Shown here: in pieces, positions 52,559 through 60,991 of the stretch
Layout of the letters: every line of letters starts with the position of its first letter
How positions within the stretch are numbered: the stretch's first letter is position 1
Origin: Pyxidicoccus parkwaysis
GTDB taxonomy: Bacteria > Myxococcota > Myxococcia > Myxococcales > Myxococcaceae
Direction of reading: 5' to 3'
Assembly: GCF_017301735.1 (NCBI RefSeq)
Contig: NZ_CP071090.1
Span: 4,392,001-4,456,000 of the forward strand
Length of the DNA: 64,000 bases
Notes under the pieces: model-generated
Told to the model about the DNA's origin: nothing
The model's database searches: none
What the model saw: only the letters and a program-made list of their open reading frames with translations
Translations under genes and position numbers: made by a program

Positions 52559-53200
52559 TCAGCCGCGAGTGGTGAGAAGCAACATGCCCTCGCCCCGAGC
52601 GTGCGCGGTCCGTAGTGCGCGCGGAATGAACTCGAAGAGTTCGTCAAGGCGGGAGAAGTCATTGTTCCCACGCCCCAGCCAACGCCAGGCCCGCGCTCGC
52701 ATTTCTTCGGAAGGCTGTCCGAGCAAGGCCTCGACGGAAGCCAGTACCTGAGCGACCTCGCCGGGAACCACGAAGAGGGCGCCGAAGTGGCCCGGGAGCC
52801 GAGCTGCCCGCTCCGCCCCAAGCCCGAAGTACAGGGCAGCGGAGGCCGGAACCCGGTCGTTCACGAAGACGCCCGCGTTCTCGGCGGTCGCCTCGATTCC
52901 CAGCGACTGGGTCTCCGCACCTTTCATGAAGAATCCCTGCCCGAGCTCAATCAAGGACTTCGGGCGGAACAGCTCCTCGAAATCCACCACGCCCTCGGAC
53001 TCCATCAACGCGCCTGGGCGAGTGGGGTCTGGCACGTGCTCGGGAGACAAGGAGTCAGGGTCCTCGCGCCAGCGCTCCAGCACCCGCCGCGCGGCCGGAC
53101 TCACGGGAGATGCCGCCACTGCCTCGGCGAAACGCGAGGCCACCTCGTCGACACGCTCCGATGGAATGCCGACGGACAACCAGAGGAAGGTCACGCCCAT
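52559..53200 (-). CDS. Hypothetical cytoplasmic protein, second gene of the serine hydrolase operon
   Basis: 213 residues, no signal peptide, no family recognised with certainty. The chain is mixed alpha/beta: VDEVASRFAEAVAAS and AARRVLERW helices, an ALYFGLGAERAARLPGHFGA core and LLGQPSEEMRARAWRWLGRG near the end. The first in-frame ATG is 21 bp after the serine hydrolase stop, so they are probably co-transcribed. Size and layout recall small DUF1877-type proteins, but the match is not firm. Confidence 0.65.
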   Translation of the reverse strand: MGVTFLWLSVGIPSERVDEVASRFAEAVAASPVSPAARRVLERWREDPDSLSPEHVPDPTRPGALMESEGVVDFEELFRPKSLIELGQGFFMKGAETQSLGIEATAENAGVFVNDRVPASAALYFGLGAERAARLPGHFGALFVVPGEVAQVLASVEALLGQPSEEMRARAWRWLGRGNNDFSRLDELFEFIPRALRTAHARGEGMLLLTTRG

Positions 53201-53221
53201 GAATCGGCCCCCATCCGCCCT

Positions 53222-54457
53222 TCAATCCACCAACGCCTGATACACGAGCTGCCGGAGCTGGGAGCGCAGGGGCCACGTGCTGGACGGCAGGAGCTGGGTC
53301 ATGAAGACGACGGCCAGCTCCTCGGCGGGGTCCACCCAGAACGCGGTGCTGGCCATGCCTCCCCAGTGGTACTCCCCCGCGCTCGTGGGCACCCGGTAGG
53401 CCACCGGGTCGATGACCACGCCAAAGCCCAGTCCGAACCCCACGCCGTCGTACCGCGTCTCGGCGAAGAGCGGCCGGCCGTAGGTCGCGAGGTCCACCCC
53501 GCCCGGCAGATGGTTGCGCGTCATGTACTTCACCGTGCGCGGAGACAGGAGCCGCACGCCCTCCAGCTCGCCCCCGTTCTGGAGCATCCACGTGAAGCGC
53601 GAGAAGTCTCGCGTCGTCGACACGAGCCCGCCGCCTCCCGACAGCCACGCCGGAGGCTTCGTCCCGAGCCTGCCGAACGCGTCCGCGCGGATGGCCTTGC
53701 CGGTGGCCGGAACGGGCATGTACAGCGCGGCCAGCCGGCCCTGCTGGTCCTCGGGGCACCAGAAGCCGGTGTCCTTCATCCCCAGCGGGCCGAAGATGCG
53801 CTCCCGGAAGAACGCTTCGAGCGACTTCCCGGACAGCACCTCCACGAGCCGCCCGAGCACGTCCGTGGCCACCGAGTAGTTCCACTCGGCGCCGGGCTGG
53901 AAGGTGAGCGGCAATTCCGCCCAGCCACGCACGCACGCGGCGAGGTCGAAGCCCTCCGGTGCGCCGAGGTCGAAGCCTCGCAGGCGGTGGATTTCATCCG
54001 TGACGTGGATGCGGTGAAAGCCATACGTCAGCCCCGCGGTGTGCGTGAGCAGGTGCCACACGCGGATGGGCTCCGTGGCGGGCACGGTGACGGGCCGGGT
54101 CGCGGGGCCTCCCATGTAGACGCGCGGCTGCGAGAATTCCGGCAGCCACTTGCTGACGGGGTCGGACAGCTCGAACGTGCCCTCCTCCCACAGCATCATC
54201 GCCGCCACCGAGGTGACGGGCTTCGTCATGGAGTAGATGCGCCAGACCGTGTCCGCCTCCACCGCGCGGCCCGCCTCGCGGTCGGCGTGCCCGTACGACG
54301 CCAGGTGCGCCACCTTGCCGCGACGGGAGACCATCACCTGCCAGCCCGCCAGCCGCCCGTCGTCGACGTAGCGCCGGAAGTGCGTGTCGATGCGCTGCAA
54401 CCGCTGTGCGTCGAACCCCACTTCGCCCGGGTCGACGTTGATGCCGAAGTCCGCCAT
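53222..54457 (-). CDS. Serine hydrolase of the beta-lactamase/EstB family
   Basis: 411 residues from ATG 54457. Class C-like fold: catalytic Ser-x-x-Lys in YSMTKPVTS, the Tyr of YSVATD in the YxN position, and the HWGG motif near the end (EYHWGGMAS), replacing the KTG triad. VWHLLTHTAGLTYG is typical of the family. No signal peptide, so it is cytoplasmic. These enzymes act as esterases or D-amino peptidases rather than true beta-lactamases; substrate unknown. Confidence 0.88.
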   Translation of the reverse strand: MADFGINVDPGEVGFDAQRLQRIDTHFRRYVDDGRLAGWQVMVSRRGKVAHLASYGHADREAGRAVEADTVWRIYSMTKPVTSVAAMMLWEEGTFELSDPVSKWLPEFSQPRVYMGGPATRPVTVPATEPIRVWHLLTHTAGLTYGFHRIHVTDEIHRLRGFDLGAPEGFDLAACVRGWAELPLTFQPGAEWNYSVATDVLGRLVEVLSGKSLEAFFRERIFGPLGMKDTGFWCPEDQQGRLAALYMPVPATGKAIRADAFGRLGTKPPAWLSGGGGLVSTTRDFSRFTWMLQNGGELEGVRLLSPRTVKYMTRNHLPGGVDLATYGRPLFAETRYDGVGFGLGFGVVIDPVAYRVPTSAGEYHWGGMASTAFWVDPAEELAVVFMTQLLPSSTWPLRSQLRQLVYQALVD

Positions 54458-54542
54458 GCCCGGCATCCTCCCCGAACTACGCCGCACTGCGGCAAGAAAT
54501 CTCGCGGGATTCGCGTGGCACCGGTGTCACGAACGGTTCACC

Positions 54543-54570
54543 ACGGGTTCAAGTCCCGTACTCCTCGCCA
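54543..54570 (+). other. tRNA 3'-end fragment, probable attachment-site remnant
   Basis: A perfect T-arm (ACGGG, loop TTCAAGT, CCCGT) is followed by ACTCCTC, G and the encoded CCA, exactly the 3' part of a tRNA. The matching 5' acceptor strand GAGGAGT is absent upstream, and only a broken anticodon-like arm precedes it, so this is not a working tRNA. Tyrosine recombinases insert at such 3' ends and leave a copy at each border. Confidence 0.7.
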
Positions 54571-54629
54571 TGGAGAGCCCGGCCATCCTCAGGGGTTGCT
54601 GGGCTTTTCCTCCGTCCCCCGATGTGCCC

Positions 54630-54809
54630 TCAGCGTGCCCCTCCGGCGTCGTTGGCCGGAGCGGCATGGAACTGGAGGGGTACCGGCCGGTCGAGCTGCC
54701 GCACCGCGCTCTCCCGGGCCTCCGGCGCGAGGTGGGCGTACCGCATCGTCATTTCGATGGTGGCGTGGCCCATCAGCTCCTGAATCTTCGAGAGCCGCCC
54801 GCCGTTCTG
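54630..54809 (-). pseudogene. Tyrosine recombinase (phage-type integrase) C-terminal remnant
   Basis: On the minus strand the frame ending at 54630-54632 reads LSKIQELMGHATIEMTMRYA, then HLAPEARESAVRQLD. This is the end of a tyrosine recombinase: the GHATIxMTxRYAHL block carries the catalytic second His and the Tyr nucleophile. Everything before it, including the first Arg box, is missing; the sequence runs into the next gene at ~54810. It lies 60 bp from the tRNA fragment, as integrases often do, and marks an old integration site. Confidence 0.75.
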
Positions 54810-54813
54810 AGCC

Positions 54814-55341
54814 TCACGCCCGCCGGCGCCACCGGGCCAGGGGCACCGTCAGCATCAGCACGCCCAGGGCCGCCAGCGCGCCGGGAGCGGCGGCACAGCC
54901 CTGGTCCTCATCGGACGAGAGGGACCTGCACATGACGTCCGCGGCGACGGTGAGGGACTGTTCCGCTCCGTCGCCAATCTGCACCCTGTAGGTCGCCTCG
55001 GGGGTGCCGTGCTCGCCCTGGATGACGGTGCCGTTGAAGTTGAAGCGCGCTTCCTGCCCGGGCGGGAGCTGCGCGGTGCACGTCGGGTTGATGCACGGTC
55101 CGCCCCTGAGCGGCCAGTCCACCAGCAGCACCGACACGCCGCAGGTGTTCCGCACGATGCTCCCGCCGCAGTAGTCACCCATGTCCACGACGAGGCACGA
55201 ATCGGCGGGCTCCACGCGCTGGTTCTGGATGGTGCAGTCACACAGGGGGCTCTCCGCCCCCGCCGCTTCCGCGAAACCCAGTGCCGCCACCAACCCGAGT
55301 CCCGCCGCACACCCGCGGGCCCGAAGACGCATCCACTGCAT
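54814..55341 (-). CDS. Secreted Cys-rich protein with MYXO-CTERM-type tail
   Basis: 175 residues from ATG 55341, AGGGAG eight bases upstream. Signal peptide (LGLVAALGFAEAAGAE). The mature part has about eight Cys (LCDCTIQ, DYCGGSIVRNTCG, CINPTC) in a beta-rich domain. The C-terminus has GCAAAPGALAALGVLML, a hydrophobic helix, then RWRRR: the Cys-Gly boundary, helix and basic end match the MYXO-CTERM sorting signal that anchors exported proteins at the myxobacterial surface (family knowledge). Function of the mature domain unknown. Confidence 0.8.
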   Translation of the reverse strand: MQWMRLRARGCAAGLGLVAALGFAEAAGAESPLCDCTIQNQRVEPADSCLVVDMGDYCGGSIVRNTCGVSVLLVDWPLRGGPCINPTCTAQLPPGQEARFNFNGTVIQGEHGTPEATYRVQIGDGAEQSLTVAADVMCRSLSSDEDQGCAAAPGALAALGVLMLTVPLARWRRRA

Positions 55342-55451
55342 GTACGAACTCCCTGCTCCTGGCGCGCCGGCCCACGCGGGAGGCGCATCCTGACTCAGCG
55401 CCCCTCCGAACCCAAGGGCCCGCCCCGCCCGGAGCAGGAGTCCCCGCGCGT

Positions 55452-55794
55452 CTGTCTACTTCGTACCGAACAGCCGTACATCCGAGGTGCGCGCACGGCC
55501 GCGTACCACGATGCCATTCAATGCACGCGCGAGCAGTTGTCGGCCCTCACCGAGACGCAGCGGTTCGAAGTCCTCGCTGAAGAGAAGCGCGCCTGGGACA
55601 ATGCGCAAGAGGTGCTGACTGCCCTGGGGTTTACCCATGGGGCGGCCTTCGAGGCCCATCGCACACGAAGCCTTTGCGCCTACCGTGAGGAACTCCGTCT
55701 ATGGGCTGGCGTCGTTACGCTGCCGCCGAGCCGCGAGGACTTTGGAGCGACGTGTTCATCCCTGAGCCCTATGCGGCGGGCCCGACGAGCGTGA
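55452..55794 (+). pseudogene. Remnant of an unknown gene
   Basis: One frame has coding character without a good start: RTAAYHDAIQCTREQLSALT, QRFEVLAEEKRAWDNAQEVL, AFEAHRTRSLCAYREELRLW. It ends in low-bias sequence near 55750. Helical, no recognised family. Treated as the inside of a lost gene within a zone of fragments. Confidence 0.4.
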
Positions 55795-55906
55795 ACGGAT
55801 CGTGGACGACGCCGCGGATCGCCGCGGCGAGCTTGGGCTCGAGCTGTGACAGATTGGTGTCCTCGACCCACCGAAAGGCGACGCGCAACCGCTGGTAGAG
55901 CCGCAT
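55769..55906 (-). pseudogene. Short coding-like fragment
   Basis: A 45-codon frame from ATG 55906 reads MRLYQRLRVAFRWVEDTNLS and continues AAIRGVVHDPFTLVGPA to a TAG at 55769. Codon use is typical of this genome. It could be a very small gene, but its position between other fragments suggests the end of a lost gene. Confidence 0.35.
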
Positions 55907-55989
55907 GACTGGGCCTGTTGGCTGTCTTGAGCCTCAGCACCACACGGCCTGGGGTGGCCCTCGTGCCGGGGCCAACCTCGCACATGCCG

Positions 55990-56135
55990 TGGGCACGCCC
56001 AGCGAGCCGCTACGGCGCAGACCACGTCGCACGGAAGCTGCAGCGCGCGGGCTTCGCGGCGCTCGTACTGCACAGGGAACTGAGCCAGGGCGCGCGCACG
56101 CGGGCGCTCGAGGACTTCAGGGTGAGGGACGACCG
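55990..56135 (+). pseudogene. DEAD-box RNA helicase C-terminal-domain fragment
   Basis: One frame reads YGADHVARKLQRAGFAALVL, then HRELSQGARTRALEDFR. This matches motif IV to the start of motif V of DEAD-box helicases, where the usual order is ADxVAxxLxxxGxxAxxxHxxLSQxxRxxALxxF. The ATDVAARGxD segment that should follow is absent, and nothing upstream belongs to a helicase. A clear relic. Confidence 0.6.
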
Positions 56136-56197
56136 CCGCGGCACATGGGCTGCATCACCCTGGCCCGTTACGCACCTGCCTTGGAGAACGCGTCCCC

Positions 56198-56878
56198 ATG
56201 ACCGCATCCCGACCTCGCTCCGTGTGGCTGCTCGCCCTCGCCTTGATGTGCGCCTGTCGCGCGAGCGCACCGCAACCGGCCCCACGACTGTCGGAGACGC
56301 CGCTTCCCGAGGTCTTCGGTCCCATCGGCTGGAGCACCACGGCGGCCGACCTGCGCGCGCGCTTTCCTGAGGCAGAGGTCTCCGAGAGTGAGCCCTCGCC
56401 CATGTCGGGGAGCTCCGTCGCGGACGGAGGTGACGCGCTTGCCGTGGAGGTGACAGCCACGGGCGCGCACCTGGCGCCCTTCGGGACGGTGGAGATCCGC
56501 GTGATGGGGTTCGTGGGTCACCCTGCCGCGGTCCTCGTCATCCAGCGCACCGACAATCCCGGGAACGAGTGCTACCCGGACGGGTACACCGAGGAGCAGA
56601 AGGAGGCGTGCCAGGACCGGCTCGACCGGGAGCGCAGCGCGGTGTACGACGCGGTCGCCTCTCGGCTCATCGCGCGCTACGGCCCGGGCAAGCTCGGCCA
56701 TCTCGAGAGTGAGGCACTGCTCACCGAGGAGGACCCCGTGGAGCCTGGCCAATCCGAGCGCACCTGGGAGCTGCCGGGGCTCGACCTGCGTCTCGCGCGG
56801 GGCATGGACCCGCGCTACCACATGCCCATGATGGTGCGCCTCGTCGCCGTGCGCGACGGGAGCTATCACTACTGGTGA
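56198..56878 (+). CDS. Lipoprotein of unknown function
   Basis: 226 residues; GGAGAA lies ~10 bases before the ATG. Lipobox LALMCAC. The mature part has VFGPIGWSTTAADLRARFPE, a pattern common in myxobacterial periplasmic proteins where a short beta-hairpin is followed by an amphipathic helix. A CYPDGYTEEQKEAC stretch gives one likely disulfide. The last ~40 residues (ERTWELPGLDLRLARGM) are beta. No known family. Confidence 0.7.
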   Translation: MTASRPRSVWLLALALMCACRASAPQPAPRLSETPLPEVFGPIGWSTTAADLRARFPEAEVSESEPSPMSGSSVADGGDALAVEVTATGAHLAPFGTVEIRVMGFVGHPAAVLVIQRTDNPGNECYPDGYTEEQKEACQDRLDRERSAVYDAVASRLIARYGPGKLGHLESEALLTEEDPVEPGQSERTWELPGLDLRLARGMDPRYHMPMMVRLVAVRDGSYHYW

Positions 56879-57069
56879 GCAGCGCGCTTCCGCACAGTCG
56901 AAGCCTCCTCCGACTCCCCCCGAGCCGCCACCGGACGGCGGCGTGACGCTGCTGGCCATGCTCGAGGACCTTCTCGGCGCGCACCTCGTCGACGAGAGCC
57001 ACCACCATGAGGGATAGCTCCGGACTCACCGTCGCCGCGACACGGGGCCATGGTCCTGGAACGACGGAG

Positions 57070-57097
57070 CCCGCAGGCCGCCAGGCCTGCGGGTTCT
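57070..57097 (+). terminator. Strong hairpin, probable terminator
   Basis: CCCGCAGGCC (57070-57079) pairs perfectly with GGCCTGCGGG (57084-57093) over a 4-base loop and is followed by TTCTC. It lies 190 bp past the lipoprotein gene, at the edge of the transposase remnant region. Confidence 0.55.
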
Positions 57098-57099
57098 CA

Positions 57100-57270
57100 A
57101 TGACAAACGTTCGACTTAGTGGCACCACAGCCCAGGACTCGGGCCGCGGCGTTGCACGACGCTCCGCGCGCCACGGCGGCCACCGCCATGCACCGCCGCA
57201 GGGTGGACGGGCAGCCGCTCTTCTCGCCCCAGCGCAGCAGCGACTGGCGCTGCCAACGACTCAACCAGAA
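57100..57270 (-). pseudogene. Transposase helix-turn-helix fragment (IS630-like)
   Basis: The minus strand reads STLRRCMAVAAVARGASCNA, then AARVLGCGATKSNV, before a stop at 57097. This resembles the opening HTH of IS630/winged-helix transposases, where a helix with RRCxxVxxLAxGxSxxxxARxLG is usual. The rest of the element is absent, so it is a relic. Confidence 0.45.
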
Positions 57271-57429
57271 CCTACCCTTGCTCTTGGGCAGGGCCTCCTC
57301 GTTCTCAGGATTTCTGCGCACACAGAGCCGAACGGGAAGCGTCCCCGCCGCCTCTTCCCGCTCGCTCTGCGCCTGCTCACTTGTGCCCCGGGCTGGCGCG
57401 TGGAAAGGATTTTGCCCCATTCAAGCCCC

Positions 57430-57560
57430 TGGGATTTCCTCACTTGGGACTGGAGCCGTGACGTGGGCAGGCCCAGGTGCTCCAGAATCGCACTCACCCC
57501 TTCCGCTTCAAACAGCCCACGGGAGAGCACGCCGTACAGGGTCGCACTCATGCCCCACTC
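57430..57560 (-). pseudogene. Possible IS91-type transposase C-terminal fragment
   Basis: The minus strand reads GLFEAEGVSAILEHLGLPTS, close to the end of IS91/Y2-type transposases, where a zinc-ribbon is followed by xxAIxxILxHLGLPTExP. The zinc-ribbon cysteines and the catalytic part are missing. Weak but consistent with a mobile-element graveyard around 55-57 kb. Confidence 0.35.
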
Positions 57561-57670
57561 CCAACTCCTCTCCTTTCGCGTGCGAGTCAAAAGACGACCC
57601 GAAATCTAAGGGCAAACCACTACCGACACCCGCGCGGCCCAATAATTGCTCATTAAGGTAGGCGAAAAGA

Positions 57671-57700
57671 TTGTCATTAATTGTCTGACGTATCTATCAT
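57671..57700 (+). promoter_or_regulatory. Possible promoter of the small Cys-rich peptide gene
   Basis: TTGTCA (57671-57676) and TATCAT (57695-57700) are separated by 18 bp in an AT-rich patch, 71 bp before the ATG at 57771. The spacing and sequence fit a housekeeping-type promoter moderately well. Confidence 0.4.
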
Positions 57701-57770
57701 CTCTCCCTCGCCGAGCATCCCCGCTCGGGGCCGCTCCGGTCGAGACCTTCACACGCTGCCTGGAGGCAAC

Positions 57771-57974
57771 ATGAAGAAGACCTTGATGATGGGACTGCTG
57801 GGGATGCTGCTGGGAGTTGCCGCGGCCGTGGGCTCCGCGACGCTGGGCAGCGAGGAAACCGCCGCCAGTCCGTGTTGCGAGTTCTGTGGCGAGCCTGACT
57901 GTTCCAACTGCGCGGGGGACCCCACCTGCGTGACCGCGTGCCGGAACTGCAGGAGGACCTGCCTCGAGTGCTGA
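57771..57974 (+). CDS. Small secreted Cys-rich peptide
   Basis: 67 residues from ATG 57771 with GGAGG at correct spacing. A signal peptide-like start (GLLGMLLGVAAAVGSA) leads to a 35-residue tail containing ten Cys: SPCCEFCGEPDCSNC, then CVTACRNCRRTCLEC. The Cys-x2-Cys spacing would suit either five disulfides or metal binding. It resembles the lipoprotein at 21004-21243 in design. No maturase, protease or transporter is adjacent, so a modified peptide is not supported. The gene was missed by size only; coding bias is good. Confidence 0.7.
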   Translation: MKKTLMMGLLGMLLGVAAAVGSATLGSEETAASPCCEFCGEPDCSNCAGDPTCVTACRNCRRTCLEC

Positions 57975-58086
57975 GCCCGTCCGAAGCCACCCTCCGCTGG
58001 AGCAGCGCATCCAGCGGCTGGTGGACGGGAGCCGGGCAGGTGGGGCCGCCGCCAGCCGCCAGGCACGCCTCGGAACGGTCATCCCT

Positions 58087-60420
58087 CTACGGGGCCGGGG
58101 ACCCCTCGGTCGTGATTCGCCGCCCGACGATGCGGGGGAGCGGAAGCCCCCGCTCGGGCCTGGGCCGTGCGTAGAGCAGCAGGAGCTTCCCGGTCCCGCT
58201 CGCCGCGAGCACGGGAGCCTCGTTCTGGGTGCGATTGAAGGTGGTGAGGCGAACCGGGTTGACGTCCACCACCGCGCCCCCGGGCGTCACACGGACTCCC
58301 CAGAGCTGCTTGTTGCTCCCGTCGGCCTGCTCCCAGGCCACCCAGTGATGCGCTCCATCGAAGATGGCGGTCGGGCTCCGCTTGTGCGTGAGCTGGGGCT
58401 CGATGAGGACGGGCGACGTCACCGTTCCGTCCGTGCTGACCCAGGCGCCCTGGAGGACCGCATCCAACCGGGCGTCCGTCCAGACCACGAACACCCGCCC
58501 CCCTTCCGAGGCGAGCGTGGGCCGGGCCGAGAGTCTGGCGGTCGCCACGAATATCGGTGAGGCGTCGAGCCGAGCTCCGTCCACCGTCACCCGCGCGGCA
58601 TGGATGCCCTCACCGCAAGACGAAAGGGCCTGGCCCCACCACGTGACGAGGAACCCCTCCCCCAGGGGCGCCACGGCCGGAAAGCCCTCCTCGGGGCCCG
58701 GCTCCGTGAGAGGGAGGCCCTCCGCGTCCACCACCGTCCCATCGACGCGCACCCGGAGCCCCCGGGTCACGAACGTGGCGCCGTCGACCGTTTCCGACCA
58801 CGTCACGAGATAGATGCCCTGGTTGAAGGCTACGGAGGGCATGCTCCGCACGGCCGGGCTCGGCGTCAGGAGCCGCCCTGACTTGTCGAGCACCTCTCCG
58901 GCCGCGCTCACCCGCGCGCCCCGGATGATGCTGCCCTGCGGGCTCGACTCCTTCCAGGCGACGAAGAAGCCCTGTCCATCCGAGGCGACCGTGGGCTCGT
59001 CCGCGCCGGGGCCTCGCGAGAGTCGGATTCCTCCCGGGTCCAGGAGCGTCCCATCCACGCCCACCCGCATCACGTAGATGGCCGGAGTCAGCTTGTCGCG
59101 CTCGTCCCGCCACGCCACGAGATACCCCGACGCTCCGGACGCCACCGCCTGGGAGCCCTGGGCAATGGGCTCCTGCCACAGATGAACGGCGGGGCTGTCC
59201 ACCAGCACGGTGTCCCTCACCCGGGAGCCCCGGATGTACCAGCCCGTCCAGCCATCCTGCGTCCCCTGCTCCGCGTAGCCCAGGAGGGCCTCGTTCCCCA
59301 GGGATGCCAGGGTCGGGTTCGTCACTGTCGCTCCGCCCTCGGGAACCTCGAGCAGTCGCGCGGCGGGCGCGTCGAGCACGGTTCCTCCCGGGGCCACCCG
59401 AACCCCGCGAATGGTGGGCCGTGGCAGGTCCTCGTTCCAGACCACCAGCCAGTGGTCACCCTGGCGAGCGACGTCCGGCACGGGACTGCCCTTCGAGGCC
59501 CGGCCAAGCTCGACCTGGGCAGAGAGGGAGCCGGGGACCTGGGTCAACACCTCTCGCCCCCAGATGCGCCCCCCTGACGACCACACGACCAGATAGCGGT
59601 CGTCGAGGGCTGCGACACGGGCCCGGGATGGAGGATTGCTCGTGGACAGCGTGAAGGGCGCGGGGTCGAGCCGCGTGCCGGTGTTGTCGAACCTCAACCC
59701 CTGGAGGGTGCGCGGCGAGGAGCCACTGCTCCAGACGACCAGGAATTGATCTCTGTTCGCGACCACGCGCGCGTCTTTGCCTTCCAGCTCGCTCAGTTGT
59801 ACCTGCCTCGTGCCCCCGCCCGGCTGCAACAGCGTCGCGCAGAGGGTGGCGTCGTATTGATCAATCGCATACCAGGTGACCAGGCATGCTCTCCCCAAGG
59901 TGCAGGCCACCGCGGTGTTCGTCCCCGCCAGCTCCGACGGGTCGACGACTCTGCGTGTTCCTCCCCAGAGCTCCGCGCCGTCGGAGGTGAGCCCGGCGGC
60001 ATAGACACCCTCGTGCTCGGCCCAGACGGCCACCAGGAAGTCGTCACCCGCCGCGACGCTCGGGTTCTTGCCGACGTACGCCTGCACACCCGGCCCCGCC
60101 TCTGCTTCGACGAGGGAATTGCTCGTCGGGACGGCCCCCGTGTTCATCCCCTCCGATGTGCCGAGGATGTAGGAGCCTGCCCGGTTGGTGGCGAGGTCGA
60201 TCCTCGACCGGGGCAGGAGCTTTGGACGGCCTCGGGTCCCGCCGAGCGTGAACTCATTGGAGACGACCACCCGCGGATAGGCCGCGGCCTGCTCCGAGGT
60301 GTCTTGAGCGGGGAGCCGTGCCGGGGGCTCGGGCTGAGCGCCACAAGCGATGAGCACCACCCCACTGACGCAAGTGAAGAGCCACTGCGCGACACGATTG
60401 AATCCGACCCTGGACCGCAT
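58087..60420 (-). CDS. Large lipoprotein of propeller-like repeats
   Basis: 777 residues from ATG 60420 (GGGGGGG upstream). Lipobox VVLIAC. The mature chain is about twelve repeats of ~55-60 residues. Each has a G..FLVVWxDxR core and an IRGARVSxxGxVLD turn, for example GQGFFVAWKESSPQGSIIRG. This pattern is frequent in exported myxobacterial proteins and should fold as one or two beta-propellers. A binding or surface role is likely; enzymatic residues are not seen. Confidence 0.83.
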   Translation of the reverse strand: MRSRVGFNRVAQWLFTCVSGVVLIACGAQPEPPARLPAQDTSEQAAAYPRVVVSNEFTLGGTRGRPKLLPRSRIDLATNRAGSYILGTSEGMNTGAVPTSNSLVEAEAGPGVQAYVGKNPSVAAGDDFLVAVWAEHEGVYAAGLTSDGAELWGGTRRVVDPSELAGTNTAVACTLGRACLVTWYAIDQYDATLCATLLQPGGGTRQVQLSELEGKDARVVANRDQFLVVWSSGSSPRTLQGLRFDNTGTRLDPAPFTLSTSNPPSRARVAALDDRYLVVWSSGGRIWGREVLTQVPGSLSAQVELGRASKGSPVPDVARQGDHWLVVWNEDLPRPTIRGVRVAPGGTVLDAPAARLLEVPEGGATVTNPTLASLGNEALLGYAEQGTQDGWTGWYIRGSRVRDTVLVDSPAVHLWQEPIAQGSQAVASGASGYLVAWRDERDKLTPAIYVMRVGVDGTLLDPGGIRLSRGPGADEPTVASDGQGFFVAWKESSPQGSIIRGARVSAAGEVLDKSGRLLTPSPAVRSMPSVAFNQGIYLVTWSETVDGATFVTRGLRVRVDGTVVDAEGLPLTEPGPEEGFPAVAPLGEGFLVTWWGQALSSCGEGIHAARVTVDGARLDASPIFVATARLSARPTLASEGGRVFVVWTDARLDAVLQGAWVSTDGTVTSPVLIEPQLTHKRSPTAIFDGAHHWVAWEQADGSNKQLWGVRVTPGGAVVDVNPVRLTTFNRTQNEAPVLAASGTGKLLLLYARPRPERGLPLPRIVGRRITTEGSPAP

Positions 60421-60560
60421 ATTCCCCCCCGCCCGATAACGCCCCCGTGCCAGGCGCACAGGGCCTCCAGGTCATCAGCGCACGGCCCCTGCGCAATGCA
60501 CCTCGGGGCATCTCCCCGAAACAGGACAGGCGTTTCGGCGGATTCGGACGAGGCGGCCGT

Positions 60561-60932
60561 TCAGGGAATCGGCATCAGGACCATCCGGCCGTACGCGAGG
60601 AACGCCATGAGGAGGCCCAGCACGGCGCTCATGATGATGGGCGGGAGCTCGCGGTACTTGATGTGCACCCAGATGAACACGAGGCTCTCGAGCGCCAGGA
60701 CCGTGGCGGCCACCACCGTGAGCCCCGGCTGCCAGTGGAGGGCCGCGGGGACGATCAGCCCGACCACGCAGACGAGCTCGAGGATGCCGAGAGCCCTCCA
60801 GGCTTCCCGCGGCAACGCGCCAAAGGACGGCACCCCCTCACTTGCCTTGTCGAACATGAAGACCTTCATGACGCCCGACGCTCCGTACACGAGCGCGGCG
60901 AGGACCTGCAGGACCCACAACAGGATGTTCAT
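60561..60932 (-). CDS. DoxX-like integral membrane protein
   Basis: 123 residues from ATG 60932, with AGGGAGG nine bases upstream; an ATG three codons earlier lacks spacing. Four transmembrane helices are clear: ILLWVLQVLAALVYGASGVM, ALGILELVCVVGLIV, LTVVAATVLALESLVFIWV and IIMSAVLGLLMAFLAYGRM. The first carries the conserved GxxK-type end (SGVMKVFMF) of the DoxX family. Such proteins occur in redox or lipid-linked contexts, but no partner is evident. Confidence 0.83.
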   Translation of the reverse strand: MNILLWVLQVLAALVYGASGVMKVFMFDKASEGVPSFGALPREAWRALGILELVCVVGLIVPAALHWQPGLTVVAATVLALESLVFIWVHIKYRELPPIIMSAVLGLLMAFLAYGRMVLMPIP

Positions 60933-60991
60933 CGTGTGCATCCTCCCTGTTTCCACGTCGGCGCGCGCAGCACGCGTTCTCCCCGTGCGAT

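Noticed and set aside
54470..54570. Complete tRNA gene
   Set aside because: Only the T-arm and 3' acceptor strand fold; the 5' acceptor partner and D-arm are absent and the anticodon arm is broken.
57771..57974. RiPP biosynthetic locus around the Cys-rich peptide
   Set aside because: No radical-SAM, lanthipeptide, YcaO or peptidase/transporter gene flanks it; the C39-like peptidase at 4572 is more than 50 kb away and lacks a transporter.
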